From positions 111,759,039 through 111,823,038 of the forward strand of contig CM051460.1 in assembly GCA_028095005.1 (NCBI GenBank): DNA of 64,000 nucleotides, in the 5' to 3' direction. The stretch comes from Rhynchospora pubera. Lineage: Eukaryota > Streptophyta > Magnoliopsida > Poales > Cyperaceae. The position numbers and the translations under genes were made by a program. The notes under the pieces were generated by a model that saw only the letters and a list, made by a program, of their open reading frames with translations, was not told where the DNA came from and ran no database searches. Below are positions 11,601-23,275 of this stretch, piece by piece (position 1 is the stretch's first letter; each line of letters begins with the position of its first letter).

Positions 11601-14600
11601 ATAGTTTTTGAAGCAAACAAGGAATGTACTGAAAATTGCAGATTATAAATGATATTTTTGCACTTCACACTACAACATTGGACATAATATTAGCTAGTGG
11701 CTAAACATCTATATGTTAAAGTATCATGAAAAACTAATAACTTTGCTAAATTTTTGATAGATTTGAGGAGCACGAGACTCCTGGGACGAGATCCTTTTTC
11801 ACCGAAATAATTGCCTCGATTTCAGACATTAAGTTTGCTAGAGATGGGAGGCATATCCTAAGCCGTGACTATATGACTCTCAAGGTGTGTGTGTGTGTTT
11901 TGTTTTCCTTTGTCCTTGCTACCATCTTTCTAGTATGCTTGTAAGAGTGAGAAGACTATCTTTGGAATTGGTAAACGTTCTTGATTTACTTGCTACTTGG
12001 TACTGGTTTGAACCTTGCATATTGTCACTATTGGTTGATGACTTCAGATAAAGCTGAAAATAATGAAATATTTCTGAAAATTTGTATCAAATTGGAAAGT
12101 GATCTGACATAATATGATTTTTTTTTTTTTTGCGTGGTTCTATTTATTTATTTATTTATTTTGTTTTTGTGCCCAGCTGTGGGATATAAACATGGATTCA
12201 GGCCCAGTTGCAACTTTCCAGGTCCATGAGTATTTAAGGCCGAAGGTAAATAGTTCTGTATTGTACATTGGTTTGCATCATATCCATTCAATTTTATAAT
12301 TTTTTTTTTAATAATTCTCTAGTTGTGTGATCTGTATGAGAACGATTCGATCTTTGACAAATTTGAGTGTTGTCTGAGTGGAGATGGGCTTCGGGTTGCT
12401 ACTGGTTCCTACAGGTATGTACTTCTTTGGTCTTATTTAAATTGTGATGTTAGAATTGGGTAACACAGGAGAGATTGACTGGGGTTAAGTTTTGCTTTGG
12501 TCTTAGGTCACAGCATTAAATCAAGTAACTTTCAGGTTCAGTATATTTTTGGTTTGGGTCAAGCAAGTGCAATTGGCTGTGGATCGAGTCATTTCAGCTA
12601 TTGGATTTAGGTTTGGTAAGGTTAATGGTTTCTAGGTCTCTCAGGTAAGAATGGTTGGAACTAGTAGTTGCTTTTTGGGCAAGAGTAGGCTATTTCCTTG
12701 TTCTGGATTGGATCGGGTCAATTCTTTTCCTGGGGTCATGTTATTACAGGGCAGCTGGGTTTTGGATCTTCAGGTTCCAGGTTCCTACCTCTTTTTTTTT
12801 AGGCTCCTCTTGGGTTTCATATGGCTCAGACCTAATTCAGGCTCTGTTCTCTTGACTTCAAGGCAACTATTCGGGTTCAATCTATTTTAGGGTTAAACAG
12901 GTTAGCTACTGGACCGGGTGTGGTCATGTTTTGTGAGTTTTTGTTGTAGGGTTCAATTCTCATTGTACTTTCTTGACTGATTAGTAGTAATTGATATCAG
13001 TATCACACAGCTTGTACTGGAGTCGACGAACGGTTTTATATTTTCTGATATTTTTGGTTATAGAGAGTGCTCAAATTAAATTAAATCCTAGTGTACATGC
13101 CTAAATAATGAGTGCAAGTAGAAGTAATCAATCATCATTGAAATGGATAACTGATAAGATTGGGTGAGAAGTTCGAAAAATTCATGTATTTACATGGCTG
13201 ACAACATTTTTGATGATGTGGACATGACGGTCTTTAATTTTATGGTTAGATAAATATTTGGTTCCTCCTTCCTTTTTTGTTTTCCTCAAAAAAAAATAAT
13301 AAAATCTTAGTTGAATGTTGTTTCAGCAATCTTTTCCGAGTATTTGGAAGCTATCCTGGAAGCACAGAAGCAACAACCTTGGAAGCAAGTAGAAACCCTA
13401 TGAGGTGACTTTCATTATATAGTTCTTTTCTTTTTTTCTTCCAGAGCTTTGAATTGCATGCTGAATTTATTATCTATGTGTGAAATATATTAAAATAAGG
13501 AAAATAATAATGTAAAATATTGAAGTATTGCGCTCGTTCAGGGGTTTCTGTCCTGGTTTAATTTATGAGCTGGATCATAATGCCTAGTTGTCTATTAAAC
13601 CTTGGTTTGGGGTTTAATTAAACAATCTTAACACCAAAAGAGAAACAAAATATTAGAGAAAACAAAACCAAAATAGAACAAAAATCAAAGTTCAGTACAT
13701 AAGCTGGTCTGAATTTTATCCTTACTGGGTTCATGGTGTATAGATGCTGGCAGGGTCATTCATCATCATTGGTCATTGGGCATGCAAGCTTAGTGTGATT
13801 TTCTTTTACTTTTTATGGATAACGTGCTGGATAAATTATCATTTTTTCCTAATATGCAATGTATTAACAGGCGTCAAGTTCAGAATACTGCAAGGCCAGC
13901 AAGATCTTTGATGAATCGGGTTGTCAGAAGAGGCATGTTCTTGTATACTTTTCAATTACAGACGGATATCCTTAAACTTAAAACATAGATCACAAAACAC
14001 AACGACTGTTAATGGAGAAACCAAAATGGTAGATGCTTGGTTCATATAAAATATTTGAAGTCCTTGGTGATACATCCAACCTTGGTGATAGCTTTACACT
14101 TATTTCATGAAACATCCAATCTTTAGATTAATAAATACAATAGAAAGGTATAAGCACGTCACTGTTTTGCTATAACTTCGACAACCTATCAAATAAGCAA
14201 CTCTTTTACTCTAATCAAATTCAAGCTGCAATCAAGAAAAGAGGTTGGGTTTATCTTAGTTTTGTATTTACTCAACATCAACCAAATTTTGGTCATGTCT
14301 AGATGGTATGTTCGAGGACACTTCAATCATTATTGTTGACATTTCTGTAAGCTAATAGATGTCAGATGTAAACACAAAAATTATCTGTTAACTATTCTGC
14401 TGAAACTATATGCTGTTTCTAACATGATAAAATTTTATTATTTGTTTGCAAAATTCTCTTTTACTTATGTAATAGTACTTACTAATGAAACAGGTGCAGA
14501 GAGCCCTGGAGCCGATGTGAATGGGAATGCTTATGATTTCACGACCAAGCTGCTCCATCTGGCATGGCATCCAACAGAAAATTCAATTGCTTGTGCCGCA

Positions 14601-14630
14601 GCCAATAGTTTGTACATGTATTATGCTTAG
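5658..14630 (+). CDS. PP2A 55 kDa regulatory subunit B (B55/PR55)
   Basis: Complete gene with 14 coding exons: 5658-5778, 7220-7326, 7748-7843, 8777-8896, 9265-9432 (donor could be 9435), 9931-10022, 10206-10324, 11214-11337, 11761-11884, 12177-12245, 12323-12414, 13327-13404, 13871-13932, 14494-14630. They sum to 1509 nt, about 502 residues, the usual length for plant B55. The protein is a WD-repeat beta-propeller that picks substrates for the PP2A A/C core. Diagnostic segments are [102 protein letters not shown] and the C-terminal HLAWHPTENSIACAAANSLY. The N terminus (MNPKAADVAE) precedes the conserved region. Intron 13 uses a GC donor. Intron 7 holds a MITE-like insert. No disabling change is seen. 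Confidence 0.96.
10413..10552. mobile_element. MITE-like insert in PP2A B intron 7
   Basis: Begins GGGTGTGTTTGG and ends CCAAACATATCC, imperfect terminal inverted repeats. The interior has mirrored ACTAGTT/AACTAGT motifs. It lies wholly inside an intron. A target duplication is not clear, so the call is tentative. Confidence 0.35.
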
Positions 14631-15866
14631 ACCCCCAATCTCATAAGATAAAAATTGTTTTGGTGGTTTCATTCTGTGTGCCTAAAATTTAACAAAGAAA
14701 ATATATCTTTTGTTGTTGTTAGTTGGTTGGCTTCTATGGGAAGGGGGTGGGGGTAAGGTGGTTTGGTGGATTGGCTGTTGTTAATGTTGTTCAGTGTTAG
14801 ATGCAGGCCTCTGAAAGCTTGGCTATCCCTTCCAATTCTTTATTAAATGTGAAAATTATTTGATAAAAACAAAGTGGGGTTGGGTATTATGTTTGTAGCT
14901 CTCATACAATCGGTCATATTGATAGCGGTTTTTTTTGGAACTTTTTAACTTCAGAGATGGAGATAGAGACCAGTTTTTTCTTTACTTTTTGGGTAATTTC
15001 TTTTTGTCCTAGCTAATCTGTGTCAAGAAAGGGATGGCTAATTAGCTTGAAGGGGTGTTTTAGAGTATATATATTCTTTCTCTTTTAATTTGTACTAATC
15101 AGTGTTGTCAGAATCATGAATGATAATCTATTATGCTTCTAGGGAACCAACCTTTGTTTCTCTTTAAGCTTTGTACCTGTGCAGTTAAAAATTGTCCCAA
15201 ATTCGTCCATTACTCTTGCAATTACCATATTAAGATGTGCTGTTGGATAGTATTGGAGTTCTAGTTGGGAATGAAATTTTGGTTCATTACTTCATTGGTT
15301 TCGTCTTCTTGTAAAATGACAATAAATTTTTATTGCTGCGATGCATTTATAGGAAGTGCTGCTGTTTTAATTTATTCAAACTGTCAAGTAAAAATTTTGT
15401 AATGTTGTGCGTCACATAATCCCACCACATGTTTTACTTGCCTCACGCTGTTCGTTTAGCGTTTATCAGCACTACCAGCCATATTAGCAAATGTCATGAG
15501 CTATGCATTCTGTTGTCAGAGATTTTCTAAAGCACTTGTCAGATGTTCGTTTTGTCTTCTCTATTTTCCAAAAAAAAAAAACGCAGATTCAGCAGAAAGA
15601 AAGAACAGTATATAGAGATTGAATTACAAAATTTGTTAATACAAGGTGCTGCAAAAGGGTGTTGAAACAGGTGTATTAGCCGTTGCTAAGGCATACGCTT
15701 TTATGACAAGGAAACTTGGAAGTACCTTTAATGAAGTAGTAATTCTTTGTTTTTGTTTTGACCAACAGCAAGCCCGTAGGCATGAAGTAGTAATTCAAAC
15801 GAAGCATCAAGAGGGCTATAGCTTATAAGTACTTCCATTATGATATTTACATCTGTAAGGTTAAAA
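14631..15866. other. 3' flank of PP2A B and spacer to the NLR
   Basis: Contains the 3' UTR of PP2A B and the convergent 3' side of the minus-strand NLR gene. No further gene is seen. Confidence 0.55.
15321..15326 (+). terminator. candidate poly(A) signal of PP2A B
   Basis: AATAAA located 691 bp after the stop codon, in an AT-rich stretch. Plant poly(A) signals are loose, so this is only the best textbook match in the 3' flank. Confidence 0.3.
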
Positions 15867-18240
15867 CTAAAATCTATGAATATAATCAGGATCCACAATA
15901 CCCTTCAACCAACCAATCACACCAAAATCAATTTTGCAATCTCTCGGTAGCATTTTCAAGTATGGCGACCAGCAGAGTTTAGTACCACGGACATCTAAGG
16001 CTTTAAGCTTAGTAAGTTTTCCTATGTTTTGAGGTAATTTTCTAAGAAATGTAAGCATAGTTAACCTTAGTATTCGCAAGTTAACAAGCTTGCCAAGATC
16101 ATCTCCCAGTACTTTAATTTCACAGTCATGAAGAACCAGCTCTTGCAATTCAGTGAGATTCCTAATATCATCTGATAAATTATTAAGATGGCATGAGATT
16201 ATGCGCAACACCAGTAATTTAGAAAGCAAACAAACAGAATTGGGAAGCTTTCCAAACTTAAACCCAGAAAGGGAGAGGAACTTAAGATTAACCAGGTTTT
16301 CAAAACCTTCTGGTAATGTTGCAACATTAAAGCAGTCGTGAAGAACGAGAGTTTGTAGGTAATAAAGGGAAGAGATAGAATCAGGTAGCTTCTTGCACAT
16401 GAACCCGGTAATCCAAAGATAACGGAGGTGTTTTAGATTACCGACGCAATTGAACGACACCAACATGTCTCCTCTAATATGCAATTCTAGCGCTCTCAAT
16501 CCCTTCAACATTGAAAGTTCTAAACTATCTTCTAGCTGAAAATGGTAAAAGATAAGGGTCCGTAGACTTATCGAACCTGTTGATGGTAAATTCCTAAATG
16601 CGCCGGGATAGTTGTTTACGTACAAATGATATACTTCATCAAGGTTATCCAGTGGGTTATCTTCATCTGACATGAAATATTCCTTTCCAGAAACCAACCG
16701 GGCAAAATCATGCACCATGTCATGAAGAATGGATCCATCGAGACCGTCAAAAAACGATCGTTGTGTTAACTCCTCAATATACTTGGCACCAACTTCCTCT
16801 ATGGTTTTCATCCCTCTAGAGCTGATGTATCCTTGAGCTGCCCACAGTCTAATAATCATATCCTTGTTGAATGTGTGGCCTTTGGGAAATATTGAGCAAA
16901 ACAGAAAGCATGGCTTTAGATGAGGCGGCAGGCGTGCGAAGCTTATTTTCAAAGCTGAAAAAATTTCGTTATCTGGCTGTGAGATCGACAATTCATATTG
17001 TAAGATCTCTCTCCAACTTTCCTCATCATCCTCATACCTCAGGACGCTTGCTAGTGACTTAACAGCTAAGGGCAACCCGCCACATTTTTTTCATAATTTC
17101 CTGTCCGATTTTGATCAAATTCGATTGCTTTCTACTCTCTTCACCATTACCAAACGCGTAATGCATAAACAGCTGCCAGCATCTATTTTCAGATAAGTAC
17201 CCAAGCTGAAGAGGTGTTAAGGTTTTCATGACCTTAGCAACAGGCTCATCCCTAGTTGTCACAAGGATACATGCTCTTTCTGCACTGAGGAGAGGTGCTC
17301 TGAGCAATTCCCAAAGACTGTCTTTCTCGTTCCAGACATTGTCCAGAACTAGAAACAACCTTTTTTCTCTCAATTCCTTTTCTAGAATGCCCTGCAATGC
17401 ACTGAATTCTTCCACTAAACAACTACGATGTGTTACCAACTCGATTATTGATTGTGTAATCCTTTGAACATCAAATTCCTCAGAAACACTCACCCACCCA
17501 AACCGGTTGAACAGACCACGGACCCTCCCGTCCATGTAAACCAACTGAGCAAGGGTTGTTTTCCCAAGGCCCCCCTTGCCAACAATAGGAAGAACCGAAA
17601 CAACATCTCTCACTCCATCGGCACAGAGCCGTGCAATGACTTCTTCTTTCTCCTTCTCCCTACCAAAGATGCATGACTCGTCTACAATGTAACCAGTCGG
17701 AGGTGGACAGGTGTAGGGATCATGTCGCCTGCGACCGTCTTCCTCTCTAAGGTGGAGGGCATCCCGGTCTTTTGCAATCTCATCGAACTGGCTCCTCACT
17801 TCCCTGATTTTATCAGCTATGCCGTCTGAAATGGTGACTGGAATGGAACCAGATGAGAAAGAAAAACCTACATTTGTCATCTGAAGATGCTTCCTCTTAT
17901 GAGAATTTCTCGAGGCGGTAGATCCGGCCATAGCCTGAGCTCGAAGGACCTCATACTGGAACTCATCGAGCAAATCGTCAGCTGCATAAGCGACTTCCTT
18001 TAGCTCCTTGAGCCATAGCTTGACCGGCTCGTCGCGTATCTCCCTCTCTTCAGCATCAAGGAGTGTAGCTTGGATTCTCTTCAGAGTGCGCACCAGCTTC
18101 TTCAGCTCCATCTCCAATGTAGAAGTGCTCTGGTTGGAGCTAGAAGAAGGGCAGGTCGAGAGAACTTGAGCTGAGGTTTTGATCGAGGGAAGAAGTGTCG
18201 TACTGAGTGAGAGAAGTGAGGAAATCAGAGCTCCTGCCAT
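15867..18240 (-). pseudogene. CC-NBS-LRR disease resistance protein (RGA-like), frameshifted
   Basis: An intronless NLR in two overlapping frames: 18240-17059 (393 residues) and 17075-15867 (402 residues). The first half has an Rx-type coiled coil with the YAADDLLDEF variant of EDVID (about 85-94), a P-loop GKGGLGKTT (221-229), kinase-2 LFLVLDNVW (295-303, with Asn where Asp is usual), RNBS-B ILVTTRDEPVA and RNBS-C YLSENRCWQLF. The frame changes inside the GLPL motif, at a seven-A run (17085-17091); a run one base different in length would keep one frame. The second half has RNBS-D (CFLFCSIFPKGHTF), an MHD position reading LHD (117-119) and about nine leucine-rich repeats. Known role of the family: intracellular immune receptor. 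The element starting at 18325 lies 84 bp upstream of the start. The break could be real or a homopolymer sequencing error. Confidence 0.85.
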
Positions 18241-18319
18241 GCAGCAACTTTAAGTTCCTAACTAGAGCACGGAGAGGAAAAAAGAAGAGAAAAACCAAGG
18301 AAATAAAAATTTATGCATA

Positions 18320-18324
18320 ACAAT
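18320..18324. repeat. target site duplication, left copy (ACAAT)
   Basis: ACAAT directly before the left LTR matches ACAAT at 30814-30818 directly after the right LTR. Five bases is the size expected for a Ty3/gypsy integrase. Confidence 0.9.
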
Positions 18325-18543
18325 TGATAGGGCCGGCCTGATAAAGCTCAGCCCAAATAGAAGGATATGGAACCCAACCCAAAAGAGGCCTGCAATGGGG
18401 GTAAAGAAGCGGGAAAAGATAAAATTAAACGGCGCGCCCCAAATGAAGTCGGGGGGACATGCCATAACAAACTCATATGGAGTACCTCACCGAACATAAG
18501 TCGGGAGAATCTAGAGGCATCAAGTAGGCTAACGGCTGTCGGG

Positions 18544-18551
18544 TGACGTCA
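18544..18551. promoter_or_regulatory. TGACGTCA bZIP-type palindrome in LTR U3
   Basis: A perfect TGACGTCA lies 24 bp before the LTR TATA box and is conserved in the 3' LTR at 30601-30608. TGA-class and other bZIP factors bind TGACG cores, including in salicylate and stress responses. Function here is inferred from the motif alone. Confidence 0.45.
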
Positions 18552-18575
18552 GCGTTCTGTTATGGAAAATAGGCC

Positions 18576-18583
18576 TATAAATA
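18576..18583 (+). promoter_or_regulatory. TATA box of the 5' LTR
   Basis: TATAAATA, about 180 bp before the LTR end and 104 bp before an AATAAA. The copy in the 3' LTR is at 30633-30640. Confidence 0.65.
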
Positions 18584-18679
18584 GAAGGGGTAGATCATTG
18601 TAATAGGGGTTGGCATTTTTGTAGAGAAAAGCTCTGGTATTAGACAAATTGGGAACAGATTGTAATCCGCAAAATAATC

Positions 18680-18685
18680 AATAAA
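18680..18685 (+). terminator. poly(A) signal in the LTR R/U5 region
   Basis: AATAAA downstream of the TATA box in the 5' LTR; the equivalent in the 3' LTR is at 30737-30742 and would end the element transcript. Confidence 0.45.
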
Positions 18686-18758
18686 GTTCATTTTCCACTC
18701 ATTCTCATCTCTAAATTCTCTCACGTTGTTAATCTCTACCAAAACTGAGCTTATCAAC

Positions 18759-18773
18759 TGGCGCCCACCTGAA
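18759..18773 (+). other. primer binding site of the retrotransposon
   Basis: TGGCGCCCACCTGAA begins two bases after the LTR end. A TGGCGCC start is seen in several plant Ty3/gypsy elements. I cannot name the tRNA with certainty. Confidence 0.6.
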
Positions 18774-18816
18774 TTCGACCATTGGCAATTTAAAGTTGCA
18801 TTTGGTAACCTGAGAA

Positions 18817-21120
18817 ATGGATGAGAATAGGAATGCGATTCAACCCAGGCGGTTGGATCTGGAGTTTGCTACCGATAAACTAAACAAGGAGAAACACCGC
18901 GTTCTTCACGAAGCTAGATCTGAATCTCAAACCCAGATCGAGCTCTCCACACCCCAGGCACCAGGCGGTGCAGTTTATCCACCACAACCAGATCTGATGA
19001 ACGCTGAGCTTCAAAACAAGCAAAACGCTGAAACTTCAAGAACACAAACAGTGGTCGGCGATTCAACTACGCGACCAGTCAACCTCGAACAGCCAGACAA
19101 CGATACACCATTAGATATGGGGTCGACAAGAGCAGTACCAGTCACAATACACCCGATCTTGCAGGCTGTACAATCTCGCGAAGAGTCAGAGAGAGCACCA
19201 GTTACAATACACCCGATCTTGCAAGCTATTCAACAACCCCGCGAAGAACCAAGATTGGACAAACCCGAAACATCTACAGCAAAACAGAGAAGCACCACCA
19301 ATTTAGAGAACCAACGCTCTCTCTCTCAAACAGATCTCACAAACCTTGTAGAGCAGACACTGCAAGCAGCCTTCACATCACTTACTCCAACTCCAACAGT
19401 TCAGTTCAATCCACCAAGACCGGAGAATCAGGATCCGCGATAGATGCCAAACGTAACACAACCTCCTCAAGGTTACGGATATGTCGCTGATCCTCGCCAA
19501 AGCGCAGCATGGAGAGCAGGAACGCCACAAGTGTACAATGTCGGACAGCCTCCACATATGTTCCAATGGCATCCCACGGGATATGTTCACCAAACAATAC
19601 CACAAACCCACATGACAGACTGGTATCCTCCCCAACATAATACTTATGGTTTTCCTAGACCAGAGGCTCCATCCACCTATTTTCCATGGGGCCATCCAGC
19701 TCAATGGGGCGTACATAATTCGTGGAACACCCCTAATCCTTACTCATGGACGCGACCACCTCAACAACCCGAACATCCTAGGCCACAAACTACTCCAAGG
19801 CCTCCCGAAAACATCATCCCAACAAACCCAAGTCTCTCTCTTGCAGTTCCTGTACCGACATTACCTGCCCCACAAGTGAATCAAGAGCCCTTAGGATCTC
19901 GAGTGGAAAGAACAAGGGCACCACAAATGGGTGAGGACAGAGAGGTATTGTCGGGAAGAAACCCGAATAATGATAGAAGGGAACGCGAAGAGAAAAGATC
20001 TCCTAGGGGCCGTGCGAAAACAAGACAGCGCCGCGAACATAGTTCAGATAGTGCGCGTGAATCAGAAGGATCAGGGTCCCCACCTGTCGGGGCCCTAGCG
20101 AGAAGGTTATACCAAGGGGCGCGAATTGACATGAAAAATTACCCCCATCTTGATAGATATCCGGGAGGAGAAGCTAAAGATGCTCAAGCCTTTGTGAATA
20201 GCTTTCGAGCAATGATGGCCATCACACATGCATCCGACAGGGTGATGTGTTTAGTTTTTCCGACAAGGCTAACAGAAAGTGCATGGGAATGGTATTCGCG
20301 ACTATCCCGAGGATCAATCCATAGTTTTGATGACCTAACTGACAAGTTTTTGGGAAGATTCGGAGGATTAAGAGCACCAACCATCAAGTGTACAAGCCTC
20401 ATGACCCTAAAGCAAGAACCATATGAATCATCACGAGCATATCTCGCGAGATTCTTGGAAGAGGCATACAAAGTTTCCAATTTTGATGAGAAGCTGGTGC
20501 TGGCGGCAGTATTACAAGGTATTCGGAGTAAAAATTTGAGATATGAGCTAATAAAAAAAGATTGTGGATCTTTTCGAGAATTCAGGGAGTGTGCACAACA
20601 AGTGATACAGGCAGAGGAAGATGCAGAACGAATGGGTTGGCAAGATGTTACGGAGCGATGCATCACAACGCCGACGAGAAGAAGTTGTTCCCCTCTGCCT
20701 CAACCTCGCAATGGATCTCCTTCTGGGAGAAGAAGAAATGCAAAGGTGATAAAAGGAGCGACATACAAACTCCACAATTACAGAAAGACGGGAGAGGCAT
20801 ATGCACCTCTATACTCCACCTACCACATATGTACAGAACCCAGGGAGCGATTGTTTAACGTCATCAAAGATAGCAAGGAGTTGCAACAACCTGAACCATT
20901 GGTAGAAGCAGAGAAGTTTGACAAGTCGGCTTATTGTGAATACCATCGCAGTTCGGGACATCGCACCCGAGATTGTTTGAAGTTGAAGGACGAAATAGAA
21001 AGGTTAATCCGACATACACACCTGTTGGAGAAATACATTGAGAAAGAAGGAGCCAAGGATAACCGAACTAGAGAATCTTTCAACAACCAATGGCAACGAA
21101 AACCATACAACAACCAATGA
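18817..21120 (+). pseudogene. gag: retrotransposon gag, with an internal stop
   Basis: One reading frame from the ATG at 18817 to TGA at 21118-21120, split by an in-frame TAG at 19441-19443 that is followed at once by ATG. The first part (208 codons) is hydrophilic and contains a short internal repeat (VTIHPILQA twice). The second part (558 residues) has a Pro/Gln-rich start, an Arg/Glu-rich segment, then the retrotransposon capsid domain (about 20139-20640; AWEWYSRL, FLGRFGG, YLARFLEEA, VLQGIRSKNLRYEL) and a CEYHRSSGHRTRDC knuckle near the end. The frame stays open after the final TGA into pol, so gag and pol are separated by a single stop. Gag forms the virus-like particle. The TAG may be damage or a readthrough site. 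Confidence 0.88.
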
Positions 21121-22971
21121 AAAAGAACCAACAACCGAAACAACCCGAACAATATTCCCATTCAGCGACAAAATGTTCCGAATAAACCTAGAGAAGAAAA
21201 CAAAGGATCTCCGGTAGTGATGTTCATCGCAGGGGGGGACGCATCTGGCGGCGACAAACCTCATCAACGAGCTTCATATGCAGATCCGAGAAGATTATCT
21301 CAACCTTCGCGTTATGAGATATTTCACTTGCATGCAGAGGGGTCTCTAACTAACACCCGAATATCCTTCGGGCCTGAAGATTGCGTAGGTGTCCATTACC
21401 CACATGATGATGCCATAGTGTTGATGCTGCGAATACATGGCAGACGTGTCAAAAGGATCTTAGTGGATACAGGCAGTTCAGCAGATGTGCTATATTTCGA
21501 CGCGTTACGGCAACTCAATTTAGCCTCATACCCCCTAACTCCGATGGACACACTATTAGTTGGTTTTGCAGGAGACACCGTGATACCACTTGGGACAATT
21601 GATCTAGAAGTTGAGTTCGGGGAACCACCCAACAGTGTAGTATCAAGAGTAAAGTTTATAGTGGTTAATGCACCATCTGCAAACAATGTGATATTGGGAT
21701 GGAAATCTCTGAATGATGTTGGGGCAATCGCTTCGACCAAACACCTCATGATCAAATTCCCCACTAGACTGGGAGTAGGTGTGGTAAAAGGTGACCAACA
21801 AAAGGCCAGAGAATGTTACCAGGCAGCAGTGATAGATCAAGTAACACAAATTGAGAAGGGAAATGTTGAGAAAAAAATGCGCGTGCCCAGTTCGGGCGCT
21901 CCGGGGGAAGATGTGGAAGAAGTAGAGCTGAGTGAGGGAATAACCACTAAACTGGGGACAGCGCTCGGGGCCAAGGATAGAGAATTAGTGAAGGACTGTC
22001 TTCAAAAAAACCAAGAGATTTTTGTCGCTGAAGGAGGGCAAATGCCGGGTATTAAGAGGGAGATTGCGGAACACAAAATCAAGCTCTTCCCACATGCCAG
22101 ACCAGTGCATCAAAAGAAAAGGAAGTTCGGACCCGAACGTAGAACGATAATTGAGGAGGAGGTGCAAAGGTTACTCGCAGCTGGGTTTATTCGCGAGGTC
22201 AAATGCCCTGCTTGGCTAGCCAATCCAGTGGTGGTTCCGAAACCTAACAACAAGTGGAGAGTATGCATTGATTTCACTGACCTCAACAAAGCCTGTCCGA
22301 AAGATCCTTTCCCATTGCCAAACATTGATGCACTAGTGGATTCGACGGCGGGTTTTTCTCACTTGAGCATTGTCGATGCCAACGCGGGATATCATCAGAT
22401 TAAAATGTGTATCGAAGATGAAGAAAAAACCAGTTTCCTTACAGAAAAGGGGATCTATTGTTACAAGGTCATGCCTTTTGGTCTGAAGAATGCAGGAGCA
22501 GAATATCAAAGAATGGTGAACAAGTTGTTTCAAGGAGAAATTGGGAAGATTATGGAAGCATATGTCGATGACATGGTGATCAAAAGCTGTTCGGGGGAAG
22601 AACATGTGCAACATTTGGAAAGAGTGTTCGCGAAAATGAAAGAAGTCGGAATGCGATTAAACCCAAAGAAGAGTTTTTTCTGTCTCGGAAGTGGAAAGTT
22701 TTTAGGGTTTATCGTGTCCGAAAGAGGCATAGAAGTCCATCCGAGCAAGTGTCAGGCGATCGCGAACATGGAACCACCAAAAACAATCAAAGAGGTGCAA
22801 GAATTAACTGGGCGAATAGCTGCCCTAAACAGATTCATTTCAAAGTCAGCCGAAGTATGTCAACCTTTTTTCCAAACAATCAGGAAAAACAAGAAGTTCC
22901 AATGGACAGTGGAATGTCAAGATGCCTTTGAAAAAAATCAAAGAATACTTAGCCACACCACCGACAATTAG
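21121..22971 (+). pseudogene. pol: retrotransposon pol part 1: protease and reverse transcriptase
   Basis: Open in the same frame as gag from 21121 (first ATG at 21217) to a TAG at 22969-22971. It has an aspartic protease (ILVDTGSSAD, about 21457-21486) and a full reverse transcriptase with KWRVCIDFTDLNKACPKDPFPLP, the MPFGLKNAGA segment and the catalytic YVDD at 22561-22572. The end of the frame is caused by a seven-A run at about 22931-22937 that shifts the reading frame; coding resemblance goes on in another frame from about 22922. A one-base length change in that run explains the break. Confidence 0.9.
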
Positions 22972-23275
22972 TAGACCTGTGAAAGGGAAAACTCTATATC
23001 TTTATGTGGGAACTTCCGAAACGGCTGTGAGTGCAGCTCTCATCAGGATTGAAGAAAACCAACAAAAACCTGTCTATTTCGTGTCTCGCATTCTGCGAGA
23101 TGCTGAGATAAGATACCCTCCTGTTGAAAAAGTAGCGTTCGCGGTTATGATAGCATCCAGGAAACTCAAATCGTATTTTCAGGCACACCCCATCAAAGTG
23201 CTCACCGACATGCCTCTCCGAAAAGCTTTGGGACAGCTTGATGTAGCAGGGCGGATGTTAAAATGGGCAGTATAG
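22922..23275 (+). pseudogene. pol: retrotransposon pol part 2: RNase H (Ty3/gypsy type)
   Basis: Continues pol after the frame change. It resembles the gypsy RNase H (KTLYLYVGTSETAVSAALIR, QKPVYFVSRIL, EKVAFAVMIASRKLKSYFQ, VLTDMPLR). It ends at a TAG (23273-23275) inside a conserved segment; the next frame continues without a shift, so this is a single nonsense change. Confidence 0.85.

Larger units (their letters stand above)
18325..18756 (+). repeat. 5' LTR
   Basis: 432 bp, TG...CA with 5-bp inverted ends (TGATA/TATCA). It differs from the 3' LTR (30382-30813) at only four bases. It carries a TATA box at 18576-18583, a TGACGTCA palindrome at 18544-18551 and an AATAAA at 18680-18685, giving a compact U3-R-U5 layout. 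Confidence 0.95.

Noticed and set aside
12945..12960. tRNA B-box-like GGTTCAATTCTC
   Set aside because: It does not fit the consensus well and no cloverleaf can be drawn around it.
12451..13000. GGTTTGGGTC-rich stretch in PP2A B intron 11
   Set aside because: It looks like degenerate low-complexity intron sequence; I found no borders of a mobile element.
20184..20666. Minus-strand 160-residue frame in gag
   Set aside because: It is opposite a recognisable capsid domain and has no family resemblance.
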